64,000 nucleotides of DNA, taken from assembly GCA_963638105.1 (NCBI GenBank), contig CAVHPP010000004.1, positions 58,707 to 122,706 on the forward strand. Reading direction: 5' to 3'. A program made the position numbers and the translations under genes. The first letter of the stretch is position 1; each line of letters opens with the position of its first letter. Positions 24,963-35,907 of this stretch are shown here, piece by piece. A model generated the notes under the pieces. The model saw nothing but the letters and a program-made list of their open reading frames with translations, was not told the DNA's origin and did not search any database. Source of the DNA: CAG-217 sp963638105. GTDB taxonomy: Bacteria; Bacillota; Clostridia; Oscillospirales; Acutalibacteraceae.

Positions 24963-27900
24963 TTAAAACCGGATCTGGAACTTTAAGCGATAGGTCTTAT
25001 CCGTCTTGTTCTTGTATTTCTCATTGCAGTGGGCGCCCCAGCTGTCGTAGCCGCCTACACCCTGCTGCCGGGCAATGCAGCGCACCACGGTCTTGGTCAC
25101 CGGGGGCAAATCCTTGCCGTGCCAGGTGTTCTCAATCTCCTTGGGCAGCCAGTGGCTCACATTCAGCTCCATCACCGGCTCTGCCACCAGGCTAAACACC
25201 TTCTTCTGCCCCACCAGGGTGGCGTAACGCACACCGGTGCGATTGCCGCACTCCTGGGGTTTCAAATAATCGGTATAAAGATCGGTAACCGTGGTGTTGT
25301 ACAAGCCGATCTGGGCCGCGTTGCACCGATCAATATAGTTCTCCTCCGGCCCGGCGCCCAGGTAAGTCAGATTTTCAAAATCCGGCGGCAGCTCAAACAG
25401 CAAGCCCACCTCCGGGATCTCCGGCAAAGCGTCGTTGGGGAAGAATTGCATATCCACTTCCATACCCTTGGAGGTAATGGTGTAGACCACCTGACCCTTG
25501 CACTCCGGCTGGGTGCACACAGTAGCGCCGCTGACCACAACCACCTTTTTGCCACCGTCCAGAATTTTGTAATTTTCAATGGACCACTTGGTGTTGTTGT
25601 AAATCCCGGGGGTGTCGCCGGCGTCTCGCCAGCAGCCCAGCCGAGAACCGGCTCGGGTGCCTCGGTCATTATCCGTCAGCGCCCGCCAGAAGTTAAAGCG
25701 CATAGGTCCTTGCAGCAGCTCCTCGCCGCCGACCTTAATACTCACCAGTTGGTTGCGCTCCCGGCGCTCAAAGCGAATGTTCACATCATCGCTCATCACC
25801 CGCAGGGAGCCGTAGGTATCGTCCACCAGCAGCGGCGCGTCCGCCACCAGTTCATCGTATGTGTTGGCAAAGGCGTCAATGACAAATTGCTCTTTGGCCA
25901 CCGCAAAGCCCGCCGGGCACCACAGGGTCTCTGCCTTGGTGCGCAGCTCCAAATTCAAATAGAATTCCGTATTGCAAGGGCGACCCAGCTCCAGGTCCAG
26001 CACCTTCTTCTCACCGGGCGCAAGCTGCACTTCCACAACCCCGTCCCGGAACACGCCTTTATCACTGCACTGACACCAGTACAGTTCAAAATCAGCCAAA
26101 TCCGTAAACAGGTATTTATTTTTGATCTCCACTTGGCCCCGCACCGGATCCACGGCACAGAAGTCCACATATTGATACAGCTTTTGAATTTCGTAATACT
26201 TGGGGGTGATCCGCCGATCACCGAACAGCAGTCCGTTGCCGCAGAAGTGGCCGTCGTTGGGCTCGTCCCCAAAATCGCCGCCGTAGGCCAGGTATTCCCG
26301 CCCCCCGTCGTCCTTGGTGAGAATGCTCTGGTCCACCCAGTCCCACACAAAGCCCCCTTGCAGGCAGGGATATTTGTCCCACAGGGTGGTATATTCGTCC
26401 GTAGAGCCGCAGGAATTGCCCATGGCGTGAGTGTACTCGCAAAGCAGGTACGGCCGACCGTCCCGCCGGGTCAGGGCATATTCTTCACATTCCCGGGGCT
26501 TGGCATACATTTTGCTCTGCACATCGGACAGGCTCTGCTCCTCCGGGTCGCCGTGGCACTCAAAGTGCACAAAGCGGGTATCATCCACATTTTTCAAATA
26601 GCGGTACATTTTCTTAGGTGTCTCGCCGCCCAGGCTCTCATTGCCCATGGACCAGCACACCACGCAGGTGCAGTTCTTGTCCCGCTCATACAGGGCCTGG
26701 ATCCGATCCATACACGCCTTTTCCCACTCCGGTCGGGAGTCCGGAATTTGGGGGCAGCCAATGATGGTGGAGCGGTTGGTGCCGTGGCTTTCCATATTGT
26801 TCTCATCGATCACATAAATGCCGTACTCGTCGCACAACTCCATCCACCGGGGACAATTGGGATAATGGGAAGTGCGCACCGCGTTCATATTGGCCCGCTT
26901 CATCTTCTCCAGATCGTCCCGCATCACTTCCTCGGTAATATACCGGCCGGTGCGGCAGTCAAACTCGTGGCGGTTGGTGCCTTTAAATACCACCCGCCGG
27001 TCGTTAATACGGATTACGCCGTCCCGGATCTCCACCTTGCGAAAGCCGAATTTGGTAGAAATATATTCAATAGGCGCGCCGTTGTTCTTTAAGGTCAGCA
27101 CCAGGGTGTAAAGCGCCGGGTGCTCGCTGCTCCACAGGTTCGCTCCGGCCACAATGGCCCGCAGTACCGTGCGGTGATCCTCATTGGCGTACTGACAATC
27201 CAGCGCCACGGTGTTGCCCGCTGCGTCCAGCACGCTCATATCCAGGGACAGCCCCTCGTAGGCGCCGTTGGTCTTCACCAGCACCTCCACAAAGCCGTCT
27301 TTCATCTCGCCGTCCGGCTGGGCTTTCAGCACAAAGTCCCGAATGTACTCCCGCTCGGTGGTGTAAAGATACACATCCCGAAAGATACCGCCCAGGCGCC
27401 ACATATCCTGGCACTCCAGCCAGGAGCCGGTGCACCAACGGTACACCTCCACGCCGATCACATTGGATCCCTCTTGCAGATAGCGGGTCACATCAAACTC
27501 AGCCCGATTAAAACTGGACTCACTGTAGCCCACCCGCTGGCCGTTAACATAGAGATAAAAAGCGCTCTCCACGCCCTCAAAGCACAGCACCACCCGCTTT
27601 TGCAGCAGCTCGGCGCCTACATGGATACGCTTAACATAGCAGCCCACCGGGTTGTGCTTGGTGGGGGCTGCCGGAGGGCAAATATCCTCGTGCCCCTCCC
27701 AGGGATAACGCACATTGCAATACTGACTTTGGTCGTAGCCCTGCATTTGCCAGGAGCCGGGTACCTGCACCGTGTCCCAGTTGTGGGTGTCGTAATGCAC
27801 CTGGGCAAAGTCCGACGGCCGGTACGCATAGTTTTTATAGAGCTTAAACTTCCACTTGCCGTTTAGCACCTTGCACCGAGAGGAGGCATAGCGCTCTGCC

Positions 27901-28022
27901 TTTTGCGCCTCCTCAAAGCTGGCGTAGGGCATAAAGGTGGCGTGCTGGGGCAGCCGGTTTACCCCGGTGATCTCCGGGTTGGCCTGCCACTCTACATAAC
28001 CGTCAACAAAATTTCTTTCCAT
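24963..28022 (-). CDS. lacZ: Beta-galactosidase, GH2 family (LacZ type)
   Basis: The 1019-residue protein has all GH2 LacZ domains: an N-terminal jelly-roll (VPGSWQMQGYDQSQYCNVRYP), Ig-like domains, the TIM barrel and a C-terminal beta-galactosidase small chain (LGAGPEENYIDR). The acid/base Glu is near 462 (CWSMGNES) and the nucleophile near 529 (LLCEYTHAMGN). No signal peptide is seen, so it is cytoplasmic and acts on imported beta-galactosides. No transporter or LacI-type regulator is adjacent. It follows a sugar transferase gene by 41 bp and may share its promoter. Confidence 0.93.
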   Translation of the reverse strand: MERNFVDGYVEWQANPEITGVNRLPQHATFMPYASFEEAQKAERYASSRCKVLNGKWKFKLYKNYAYRPSDFAQVHYDTHNWDTVQVPGSWQMQGYDQSQYCNVRYPWEGHEDICPPAAPTKHNPVGCYVKRIHVGAELLQKRVVLCFEGVESAFYLYVNGQRVGYSESSFNRAEFDVTRYLQEGSNVIGVEVYRWCTGSWLECQDMWRLGGIFRDVYLYTTEREYIRDFVLKAQPDGEMKDGFVEVLVKTNGAYEGLSLDMSVLDAAGNTVALDCQYANEDHRTVLRAIVAGANLWSSEHPALYTLVLTLKNNGAPIEYISTKFGFRKVEIRDGVIRINDRRVVFKGTNRHEFDCRTGRYITEEVMRDDLEKMKRANMNAVRTSHYPNCPRWMELCDEYGIYVIDENNMESHGTNRSTIIGCPQIPDSRPEWEKACMDRIQALYERDKNCTCVVCWSMGNESLGGETPKKMYRYLKNVDDTRFVHFECHGDPEEQSLSDVQSKMYAKPRECEEYALTRRDGRPYLLCEYTHAMGNSCGSTDEYTTLWDKYPCLQGGFVWDWVDQSILTKDDGGREYLAYGGDFGDEPNDGHFCGNGLLFGDRRITPKYYEIQKLYQYVDFCAVDPVRGQVEIKNKYLFTDLADFELYWCQCSDKGVFRDGVVEVQLAPGEKKVLDLELGRPCNTEFYLNLELRTKAETLWCPAGFAVAKEQFVIDAFANTYDELVADAPLLVDDTYGSLRVMSDDVNIRFERRERNQLVSIKVGGEELLQGPMRFNFWRALTDNDRGTRAGSRLGCWRDAGDTPGIYNNTKWSIENYKILDGGKKVVVVSGATVCTQPECKGQVVYTITSKGMEVDMQFFPNDALPEIPEVGLLFELPPDFENLTYLGAGPEENYIDRCNAAQIGLYNTTVTDLYTDYLKPQECGNRTGVRYATLVGQKKVFSLVAEPVMELNVSHWLPKEIENTWHGKDLPPVTKTVVRCIARQQGVGGYDSWGAHCNEKYKNKTDKTYRLKFQIRF

Positions 28023-28063
28023 ATCCGTATCTCCGCTCCTGGAATATTCATACTTTCTCAGCC

Positions 28064-28684
28064 TTATCGGCGATGATAGGTGCCCTCGTGGAACCCCTCT
28101 TGCTTAACCACTGCGCCCACGGAGCGCAGCAAAATGATCAGGTCCAGTTTCAGACTCCAGTTGTCGCAGTATTCCTTGTCCAGCTTCATTTTGCGCAGCA
28201 GGGAAATACTGTCTCGTCCGTTGATCTGGGCCCAGCCGGTGAGCCCGGGCCGAAAGCGATACACCCCGTATTCCAACCGCAGCCGATGGGCGCGCATTTC
28301 GCTGGAGATCAGCGGCCGCGGCCCCACAAAGCTCATATCTCCTTTGAGAATATTCCATAGCTGGGGCAGCTCGTCCAGACTGGTCTTGCGCAGGAATTTG
28401 CCGAATTTTGTAATGTACTGTTCCGGATTCTCCAACTCGCCGGTGGCGCAGTTGGGGGTGTTGTTCTTCATGGTCTGGAACTTGTAAATGGTAAAGGGCT
28501 TGCCCCGCCGTCCCCGCCGCTCATGACTAAAGAACACGGAGCACTCCGGGGTAAACCAGTTTACAATACAGATCACCAAAAACAGCGGCGACAGCACCAC
28601 CAGCGCCAAAAAAGAGGCGCAAATATCAAACAGCCGCTTGATCTTGGTGGGACCAAACCACTTTTTTTTACTTTTTTTATCCAT
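28064..28684 (-). CDS. Undecaprenyl-phosphate sugar-1-phosphate transferase
   Basis: This 206-residue protein is a monotopic phosphoglycosyl transferase (bacterial sugar transferase family). It has one membrane helix (about 18-42), KPFTIYKFQTMKNN, RKTSLDELPQLWNILKGDMSFVGPRP and RPGLTGWAQINGRD. It starts assembly of a polysaccharide or glycan on undecaprenyl phosphate. The ATG at 28684 is preferred; an ATG at 28753 would leave only about a dozen nucleotides of leader. No other glycan genes are adjacent. Confidence 0.9.
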   Translation of the reverse strand: MDKKSKKKWFGPTKIKRLFDICASFLALVVLSPLFLVICIVNWFTPECSVFFSHERRGRRGKPFTIYKFQTMKNNTPNCATGELENPEQYITKFGKFLRKTSLDELPQLWNILKGDMSFVGPRPLISSEMRAHRLRLEYGVYRFRPGLTGWAQINGRDSISLLRKMKLDKEYCDNWSLKLDLIILLRSVGAVVKQEGFHEGTYHRR

Positions 28685-28772
28685 AAGGTCGCTCTCACTT
28701 TGATGATTAAAATCCGCGCTGCCACCGGAAAAAGACGCCCCGGTGCGCAACATAGAGTATATTTATCTGTTG

Positions 28773-28801
28773 ATTATACCATATATGCTTTCAATATGCA
28801 A
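28773..28801 (-). promoter_or_regulatory. Promoter of the sugar transferase (and possibly lacZ)
   Basis: TTGCAT (28796-28801), 17-bp spacer and TATAAT (28773-28778) with an extended TGG lie on the minus strand. Confidence 0.85.
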
Positions 28802-28873
28802 TATTTGCGTTAAAGTTCCCTTTCTCGACTTTCGCCGGTGTTTGAACGGGGTGTAAACACTGCGCTCCGGCTC

Positions 28874-28902
28874 TTGCAAAAAGCGGCGGTATTCTATATA
28901 AT
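28874..28902 (+). promoter_or_regulatory. Promoter of the lipoprotein gene
   Basis: TTGCAA (28874-28879), 17-bp spacer and TATAAT (28897-28902). GAAAGGA follows just ahead of the ATG at 28932. Confidence 0.85.
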
Positions 28903-28931
28903 ATTATAAGCAATTTGAAAGGAACATCGCC

Positions 28932-29580
28932 ATGAAAAAATTACTTTCCCTGGTGCTGGCGCTGCTGCTGGCCCTCTCCTTTGCCGGCTGCTCCGGTTCC
29001 ACCGCCATGACCGAGGCCAATGTAACCGACACNNNNNNNNNNAACCGACACCGTAGACCGTGCCTTTGACGCGCTGCAGAATTTTGACACCAAGAAGCTG
29101 GAAAAATATGTAGACTCTAAGACCCTGTCCGTGATCATCACTTATGCCAACAAGCACGACCAATTTGCGGACCTGGGCAAGGCTCTGTTCAAGAACCTGG
29201 AATATAGCATCGAGAGCATTGACCTGGACGCCAAGACCGTCACCGTCAGCGTGCGCAACAAGGACTTAAAAGACACGGCGTCGGAATTTACCAAGGCGCT
29301 GGTAAGCAAGTATTCTGCGCTGCAAATGCTGGGGCTGCTGAATAACGAGACCTGGCTGAACACCTCCCTAAAAAGCCTGACGGACAGCATTGCCATTGCC
29401 AAAATGCAGTCCGCCCCGGTAAGTGTGACCCTAACCGTTACCGCAGGCAAAAAGAACCTAATGCTGGGCTTTGACGACGCAGCGGAGAACGCCGTCTCCG
29501 GCGGTGCGCTGCAAGCGGTCAAGTCCCTGACCTCCGGACTCACCGGCAGCAAGAGCACCACAGAGAGCACAAGCAACTGA
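28932..29580 (+). CDS. Small secreted lipoprotein of unknown function (interrupted by assembly gap)
   Basis: ATG at 28932 begins a lipoprotein signal peptide (MKKLLSLVLALLLALSFAGC) with a lipobox ending FAGC. A 10-N gap at 29033-29042 breaks the frame. The 9 bases before the gap (AACCGACAC) are repeated directly after it. Removing the Ns and one copy (19 bases) gives one continuous frame through ANVTDTVDRAFDALQNFDTK to the stop at 29580, about 209 residues. The mature part is mixed alpha/beta, with no recognised family beyond a DUF-like lipoprotein look. Confidence 0.7.
29033..29042. other. Assembly gap (10 N) in the lipoprotein gene
   Basis: Ten Ns are flanked by the same 9-mer AACCGACAC on both sides, which suggests overlapping contig ends rather than missing sequence. 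Confidence 0.95.
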
Positions 29581-29620
29581 CCCTTGGCGCCATAATTATT
29601 ATATAAAAATAATATTTTTA

Positions 29621-29649
29621 GTGACAATCTTGCCAAATTGTGGTACAAT
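29621..29649 (+). promoter_or_regulatory. Promoter of secA
   Basis: GTGACA (29621-29626), 17-bp spacer and TACAAT (29644-29649) with an extended TGG. A small GCCTG/CAGGC hairpin lies in the 75-nt leader at 29660-29676. Confidence 0.75.
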
Positions 29650-29726
29650 GATTGTTAACGCCTGCAAAAATCAGGCACCGTTTCAAAATCATTTTTGGAA
29701 AATACATCAATAAGGTGGAAAAATAA

Positions 29727-32480
<2,754 letters not shown>

Positions 32481-32492
32481 TACCTAAATTAC

Positions 32493-32529
32493 AAACCGGC
32501 CGAGACCATCAAGTCCCGACCGGTTTTTT
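32493..32529 (+). terminator. Terminator after secA (probably bidirectional)
   Basis: AAACCGG/CCGGTTT stem followed by T6 on the plus strand. The facing MFS gene ends 13 bp beyond and can use the A-tract side. Confidence 0.8.
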
Positions 32530-32541
32530 GTTTGTATTCGT

Positions 32542-33741
32542 TTACTTTTTCTCGCCGGCACAGATGGCACGGGTCATAGAGGACGCATGTCGCCGCCCCC
32601 ACAGCACATACACCGCCACGGACAGCACATTGGCCACCGCGATCAGGGCAAACATGTGACCGTACCCTAACCGGTCAATCAACAAGCCGGCTAAACCGCC
32701 GCCTAAGCCGATGCCAATATCATAGGCACACAGGAAGGTGGAGTTGGCAGCGCCCCGCCGATGGGGTGCCGCAGTGTGCACCGCCATGGATTGCAGCGCC
32801 GGTTCGATGCCGCCAAAGGCATAGCCGGACAGCGCCGCCGCTATTAAAAAGGTAACATTCCCCGGCGCCAGCGCCAACAGCAGCAACGCTGCCAGCATCA
32901 GTCCGTTGCAGCTATACACAAACAGCGCCTCGCCCCGTTTGTCCGCCAATTTGCCGATTGTTACACGAGAGAGAAACAACAGTACCGCCATTACCGTAAA
33001 GAACAACCCGCCGGACACGGTGATCCGGGACTGGGTGGCGGCAAACTTCAAAATATAATTCTCCAGCGCACCGTAGGTAAGCAGAAAGATCAGTACCACC
33101 GCAGACGCCGGCAGGGCGGACGACTCCACCAGGTCACCCGGGCGCAGCGGCTTTTTTACCCGAGGCAACGGCTTTGTGCGCAGGCAGGCCAGCAACACCA
33201 GCGACAGCACCATACACCCGGCCGCCACGCCGAACAGCACCCCAAAGCCCTTTTTCATCAGTGTCTCACCGATCGCCGGTGCACAGGCAGTGGCCAGCGC
33301 CGTGGCCATACCGAACATGCCCATGCCCTCCGAAAAGCGGGAACGAGGCAAAATATCCGTAGCGATGGTGGAAGTGGTGGTGTTGGCACACGCCAGCGAC
33401 AGCCCATGTACCATACGCAGCAGGATCGCCAGTGCCAGCGACGCCAGCGCCGTATAAACCAGCAGATACCCCATGGGCATTAACGCCATGCCTACCAGCC
33501 CTACGCACAGCAGCACCCGGCGGCGCCCGGTATCCAGCAGCCAGCCCACAAAAGGCCTTGCCAGCACAGCCACCAGTGAAAATACGGTAGCGCACGCGCC
33601 GGACACCGCGTCCGAATACCCCAGCCGCTCAATAAAGAACGGAAAGGTGGACAGCACCATCAGGTGATTTAAGAACACCAAAAAATTGATCACAATGACC
33701 AAAACAAAATCTTTGGTCCACAGTTTTTCTTTCTCTGCCAT
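32542..33741 (-). CDS. MFS transporter
   Basis: This 399-residue protein has 12 predicted membrane segments and major facilitator loops (ARPFVGWLLDTGRRR between TM2 and TM3, GKLADKRGEALF in the second half). It resembles drug-efflux type MFS proteins with a 12-TM layout; the substrate is unknown. The ATG at 33741 has GGGAGGCGG and overlaps the upstream stop by one base (TAATG), so it is coupled to the DUF2798 gene. Confidence 0.85.
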   Translation of the reverse strand: MAEKEKLWTKDFVLVIVINFLVFLNHLMVLSTFPFFIERLGYSDAVSGACATVFSLVAVLARPFVGWLLDTGRRRVLLCVGLVGMALMPMGYLLVYTALASLALAILLRMVHGLSLACANTTTSTIATDILPRSRFSEGMGMFGMATALATACAPAIGETLMKKGFGVLFGVAAGCMVLSLVLLACLRTKPLPRVKKPLRPGDLVESSALPASAVVLIFLLTYGALENYILKFAATQSRITVSGGLFFTVMAVLLFLSRVTIGKLADKRGEALFVYSCNGLMLAALLLLALAPGNVTFLIAAALSGYAFGGIEPALQSMAVHTAAPHRRGAANSTFLCAYDIGIGLGGGLAGLLIDRLGYGHMFALIAVANVLSVAVYVLWGRRHASSMTRAICAGEKK

Positions 33742-34253
33742 TATTCCGCCTCCCAATGTTTATGAAAAATCAGCCGCAGCAAGCCACGGCTTACCGGACC
33801 GGCTGCAAACAGGTTCCACAGCAGCGCCATGGGAAAGTTCTTCAGCACCGTGCCTACCCACATGGCCGGCAACTGCGCCACCGGTTGGTGACCTAAAATC
33901 ACTTGAAATAACACAGCCGCCACCAGGCTCATTGTAGGGCACATCACCAGTACCGTGCAGCCGGAGCGGGCCAGCATTTGCAAAAACGGGCTGTCCTGCT
34001 GGCCGACCAGCCGGGCAGCCAGCTTGGCACCCAGCCGATTGCCCCACAGATTAGAGAACAAAAATACAAAAAGCCACATATAAGCCGCCTCTTTCAGCGC
34101 GCCCAGGAACACGGTGTTTCGCATATCGCTGAAACCGCCGACGCCCAGCAGAACACCGCTTTTCAGCGCCACGTTGTACACTTCCATTCCGTACGCCATG
34201 GTCACAGACATAAGAATACCGAACACCAGTCCCTGCCCTTTTGCTTTTGGCAT
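33741..34253 (-). CDS. DUF2798-type integral membrane protein
   Basis: This 170-residue protein has about four membrane helices and two similar halves (GLVFGILMSVTMAYGMEVYN and MLARSGCTVLVMCPTMSLVAAV), the pattern of DUF2798-like proteins. The ATG at 34253 was chosen because AAAGGAGG precedes it by about 8 nt; an ATG two codons upstream is too close. It is the first gene of a two-gene operon with the MFS transporter, behind a structured leader. Function is unknown. Confidence 0.7.
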   Translation of the reverse strand: MPKAKGQGLVFGILMSVTMAYGMEVYNVALKSGVLLGVGGFSDMRNTVFLGALKEAAYMWLFVFLFSNLWGNRLGAKLAARLVGQQDSPFLQMLARSGCTVLVMCPTMSLVAAVLFQVILGHQPVAQLPAMWVGTVLKNFPMALLWNLFAAGPVSRGLLRLIFHKHWEAE

Positions 34254-34261
34254 ATTCATTA

Positions 34262-34323
34262 CCTCCTTTGCCAAAATCGGCAAACAAAAAAAGCGCAAGT
34301 CCGATCCGGACTTACGCTTTTTT
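34262..34323 (-). promoter_or_regulatory. Attenuator-like leader: strong terminator plus ribosome-site hairpin
   Basis: Just after the predicted start of transcription, the stem 34293-34303/34307-34317 (11 bp, one mismatch) is followed on the minus strand by seven Ts. It is a full intrinsic terminator upstream of the gene. A second perfect hairpin TTTGCC/GGCAAA (34267-34272 with 34279-34284) abuts the GGAGG ribosome site at 34262-34266. No leader peptide is seen. Confidence 0.7.
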
Positions 34324-34340
34324 GCTACTCGATGGTGCTT

Positions 34341-34369
34341 ATTTTAGCAAATTCAATTGCCCTTGTCAA
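34341..34369 (-). promoter_or_regulatory. Promoter of the DUF2798-MFS operon
   Basis: TTGACA (34364-34369), 17-bp spacer and TAAAAT (34341-34346) with an extended TGC lie on the minus strand. Confidence 0.85.
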
Positions 34370-34395
34370 GAATGAACTTTGACAAAGAAATAATG

Positions 34396-34424
34396 AAACG
34401 CCTGCTCCAAACGGAACAGGCGTT
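34396..34424 (-). terminator. Terminator after the M28 peptidase gene
   Basis: AACGCCTG/CAGGCGTT stem with inner TCC/GGA pairs; the minus-strand T-run is interrupted (TTTCATTATTTC). Confidence 0.6.
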
Positions 34425-34448
34425 CTCTCTTATAGGATATGTATAGAC

Positions 34449-35690
34449 TTACTGCTTGGCACCGTTGTCAAACATCTCCAGCGCCTTTACGCTGACGGCA
34501 AAGCAGCCGGCCAGACCCTCTTTGTTCATATTGTCGTAGGTATCCCGGCGGGTGTGGTAGTAGTCCTCCAGCTTGTGGTTCAAGCCGGTAACGCCGGTGG
34601 CACGGAACCCGGCCTGGGCAAAGGCCGCAGAGTCGGTAGCGCCGCCCAGCGGGGGCACCCAGCCCTTCTTACAGGGCACATGAATGGCGGCGGCCGCCTC
34701 CATAAACAGGTCGGAAACGTCCTTATCTGCCTTCACAGAGCCGTTCAAATCCCGATAGTTGGTCATCAGGAACTTGGGATCGTGAATGGTGTCGTAAGAG
34801 AAAATGAAGGTGGGCACATCGTCGAACTCGCCCTTATGCTGCTCACACCAGGCCTTGGCGCCTCGCAGACCGGCCTCCTCGGAGCCGGACAGGATCACGC
34901 CCACTTCCGTGTTCTCCAGGGTAATGCCGGCGTCCTGCAACGCCTTCATCACAGCAATGCCCATATAGCAGCCGGACAGGTTATCGTTGGCGCCGTCTAC
35001 AATGCGGTTCTTGTTCCACATCCAGTACAGTCCCACTAAGAACGGCACAAACAGCAACCCCCACATGGCCGCCTTAAACAGGCCGGAATGGGGATCAATG
35101 GCAGAGAAGGTCAGGCCGTTCTTTGCCATATACATAATGGACAGCACCAAATAGTACACAGCGCCTACGCCGCAAATGATGGCGTGGCCCTCAAAGCCAA
35201 CGCCGCCCAGCTTGTAGTTCACCGGCCACTCCCAGGCCGCGTCCGGGTGACCGTTAAAGAAAATGCGGCGCTTCACTTCGCCGGTGCACTGTTTCACAGC
35301 CGTTACGTTGTGGCCGGTCTTTTCCGGGAAGCAGCCGTCAATCAACTTTTTATACAGACCAAACTGCATAAATACAATGAACAGACCCGCAACAATCAGC
35401 ACCGCAGACAACAGCGGGCAAAAGAAAAAGCAAACAATGGCCGCCAACACAAAGGTGATGGTAAAGTAAATCCAGCCAAAGAACGAGCCGGGGTTCTCCT
35501 TAAAGGACTCCACATCTGCCCGCTGGCAGCCGCAGTCTTTCTTCAGCACCTGAGCCATGTATTCACAGGCCTGTTGCTCACCCTTAGAGCCGGGCTCGCG
35601 CTTTTCAAAATCCCGGCAAATGTGGGTGATCTCATCCACCATGTAGTCCGCATAGTGGTCTTTTTGATCAATAATGTGTTTCAGATCCAT
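34449..35690 (-). CDS. Membrane-embedded M28 family zinc peptidase
   Basis: The 413-residue protein has an M28 aminopeptidase fold: FFNGHPDAAWE (first zinc His/Asp region), RIVDGANDNLSGCYMG (bridging Asp), SGSEEAGLRGAKAW (catalytic and metal Glu) and a C-terminal LNHKLEDYYHTRRDTYDN (metal His). Unusually, two hydrophobic hairpins (about residues 72-112 and 165-225) split the domain, so it is likely anchored with the active site near the membrane face. There is no signal peptide at the N terminus. The substrate is unknown. Confidence 0.8.
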   Translation of the reverse strand: MDLKHIIDQKDHYADYMVDEITHICRDFEKREPGSKGEQQACEYMAQVLKKDCGCQRADVESFKENPGSFFGWIYFTITFVLAAIVCFFFCPLLSAVLIVAGLFIVFMQFGLYKKLIDGCFPEKTGHNVTAVKQCTGEVKRRIFFNGHPDAAWEWPVNYKLGGVGFEGHAIICGVGAVYYLVLSIMYMAKNGLTFSAIDPHSGLFKAAMWGLLFVPFLVGLYWMWNKNRIVDGANDNLSGCYMGIAVMKALQDAGITLENTEVGVILSGSEEAGLRGAKAWCEQHKGEFDDVPTFIFSYDTIHDPKFLMTNYRDLNGSVKADKDVSDLFMEAAAAIHVPCKKGWVPPLGGATDSAAFAQAGFRATGVTGLNHKLEDYYHTRRDTYDNMNKEGLAGCFAVSVKALEMFDNGAKQ

Positions 35691-35907
35691 AAAAATACCC
35701 CTTTCCTATATAGCGCATCGGTCCACAGCGGCACGCCGCTACCCTCTCCCAAAGGCAGCCTATCCTGCACAGCAAAATTTATGCAGCAACAGGCATACAA
35801 AGACCAATTTGCCCTCGTATAATACGATACTTTAACTTTACCATAGGAACGATGTCTATTTTTGTCTAATTCGTTAATAATTTATGAACAAAATGTAAAC
35901 ACGCGAT

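Noticed and set aside
28932..29580. Frameshifted pseudogene
   Set aside because: The break coincides with the N gap, and collapsing the duplicated 9-mer restores the frame.
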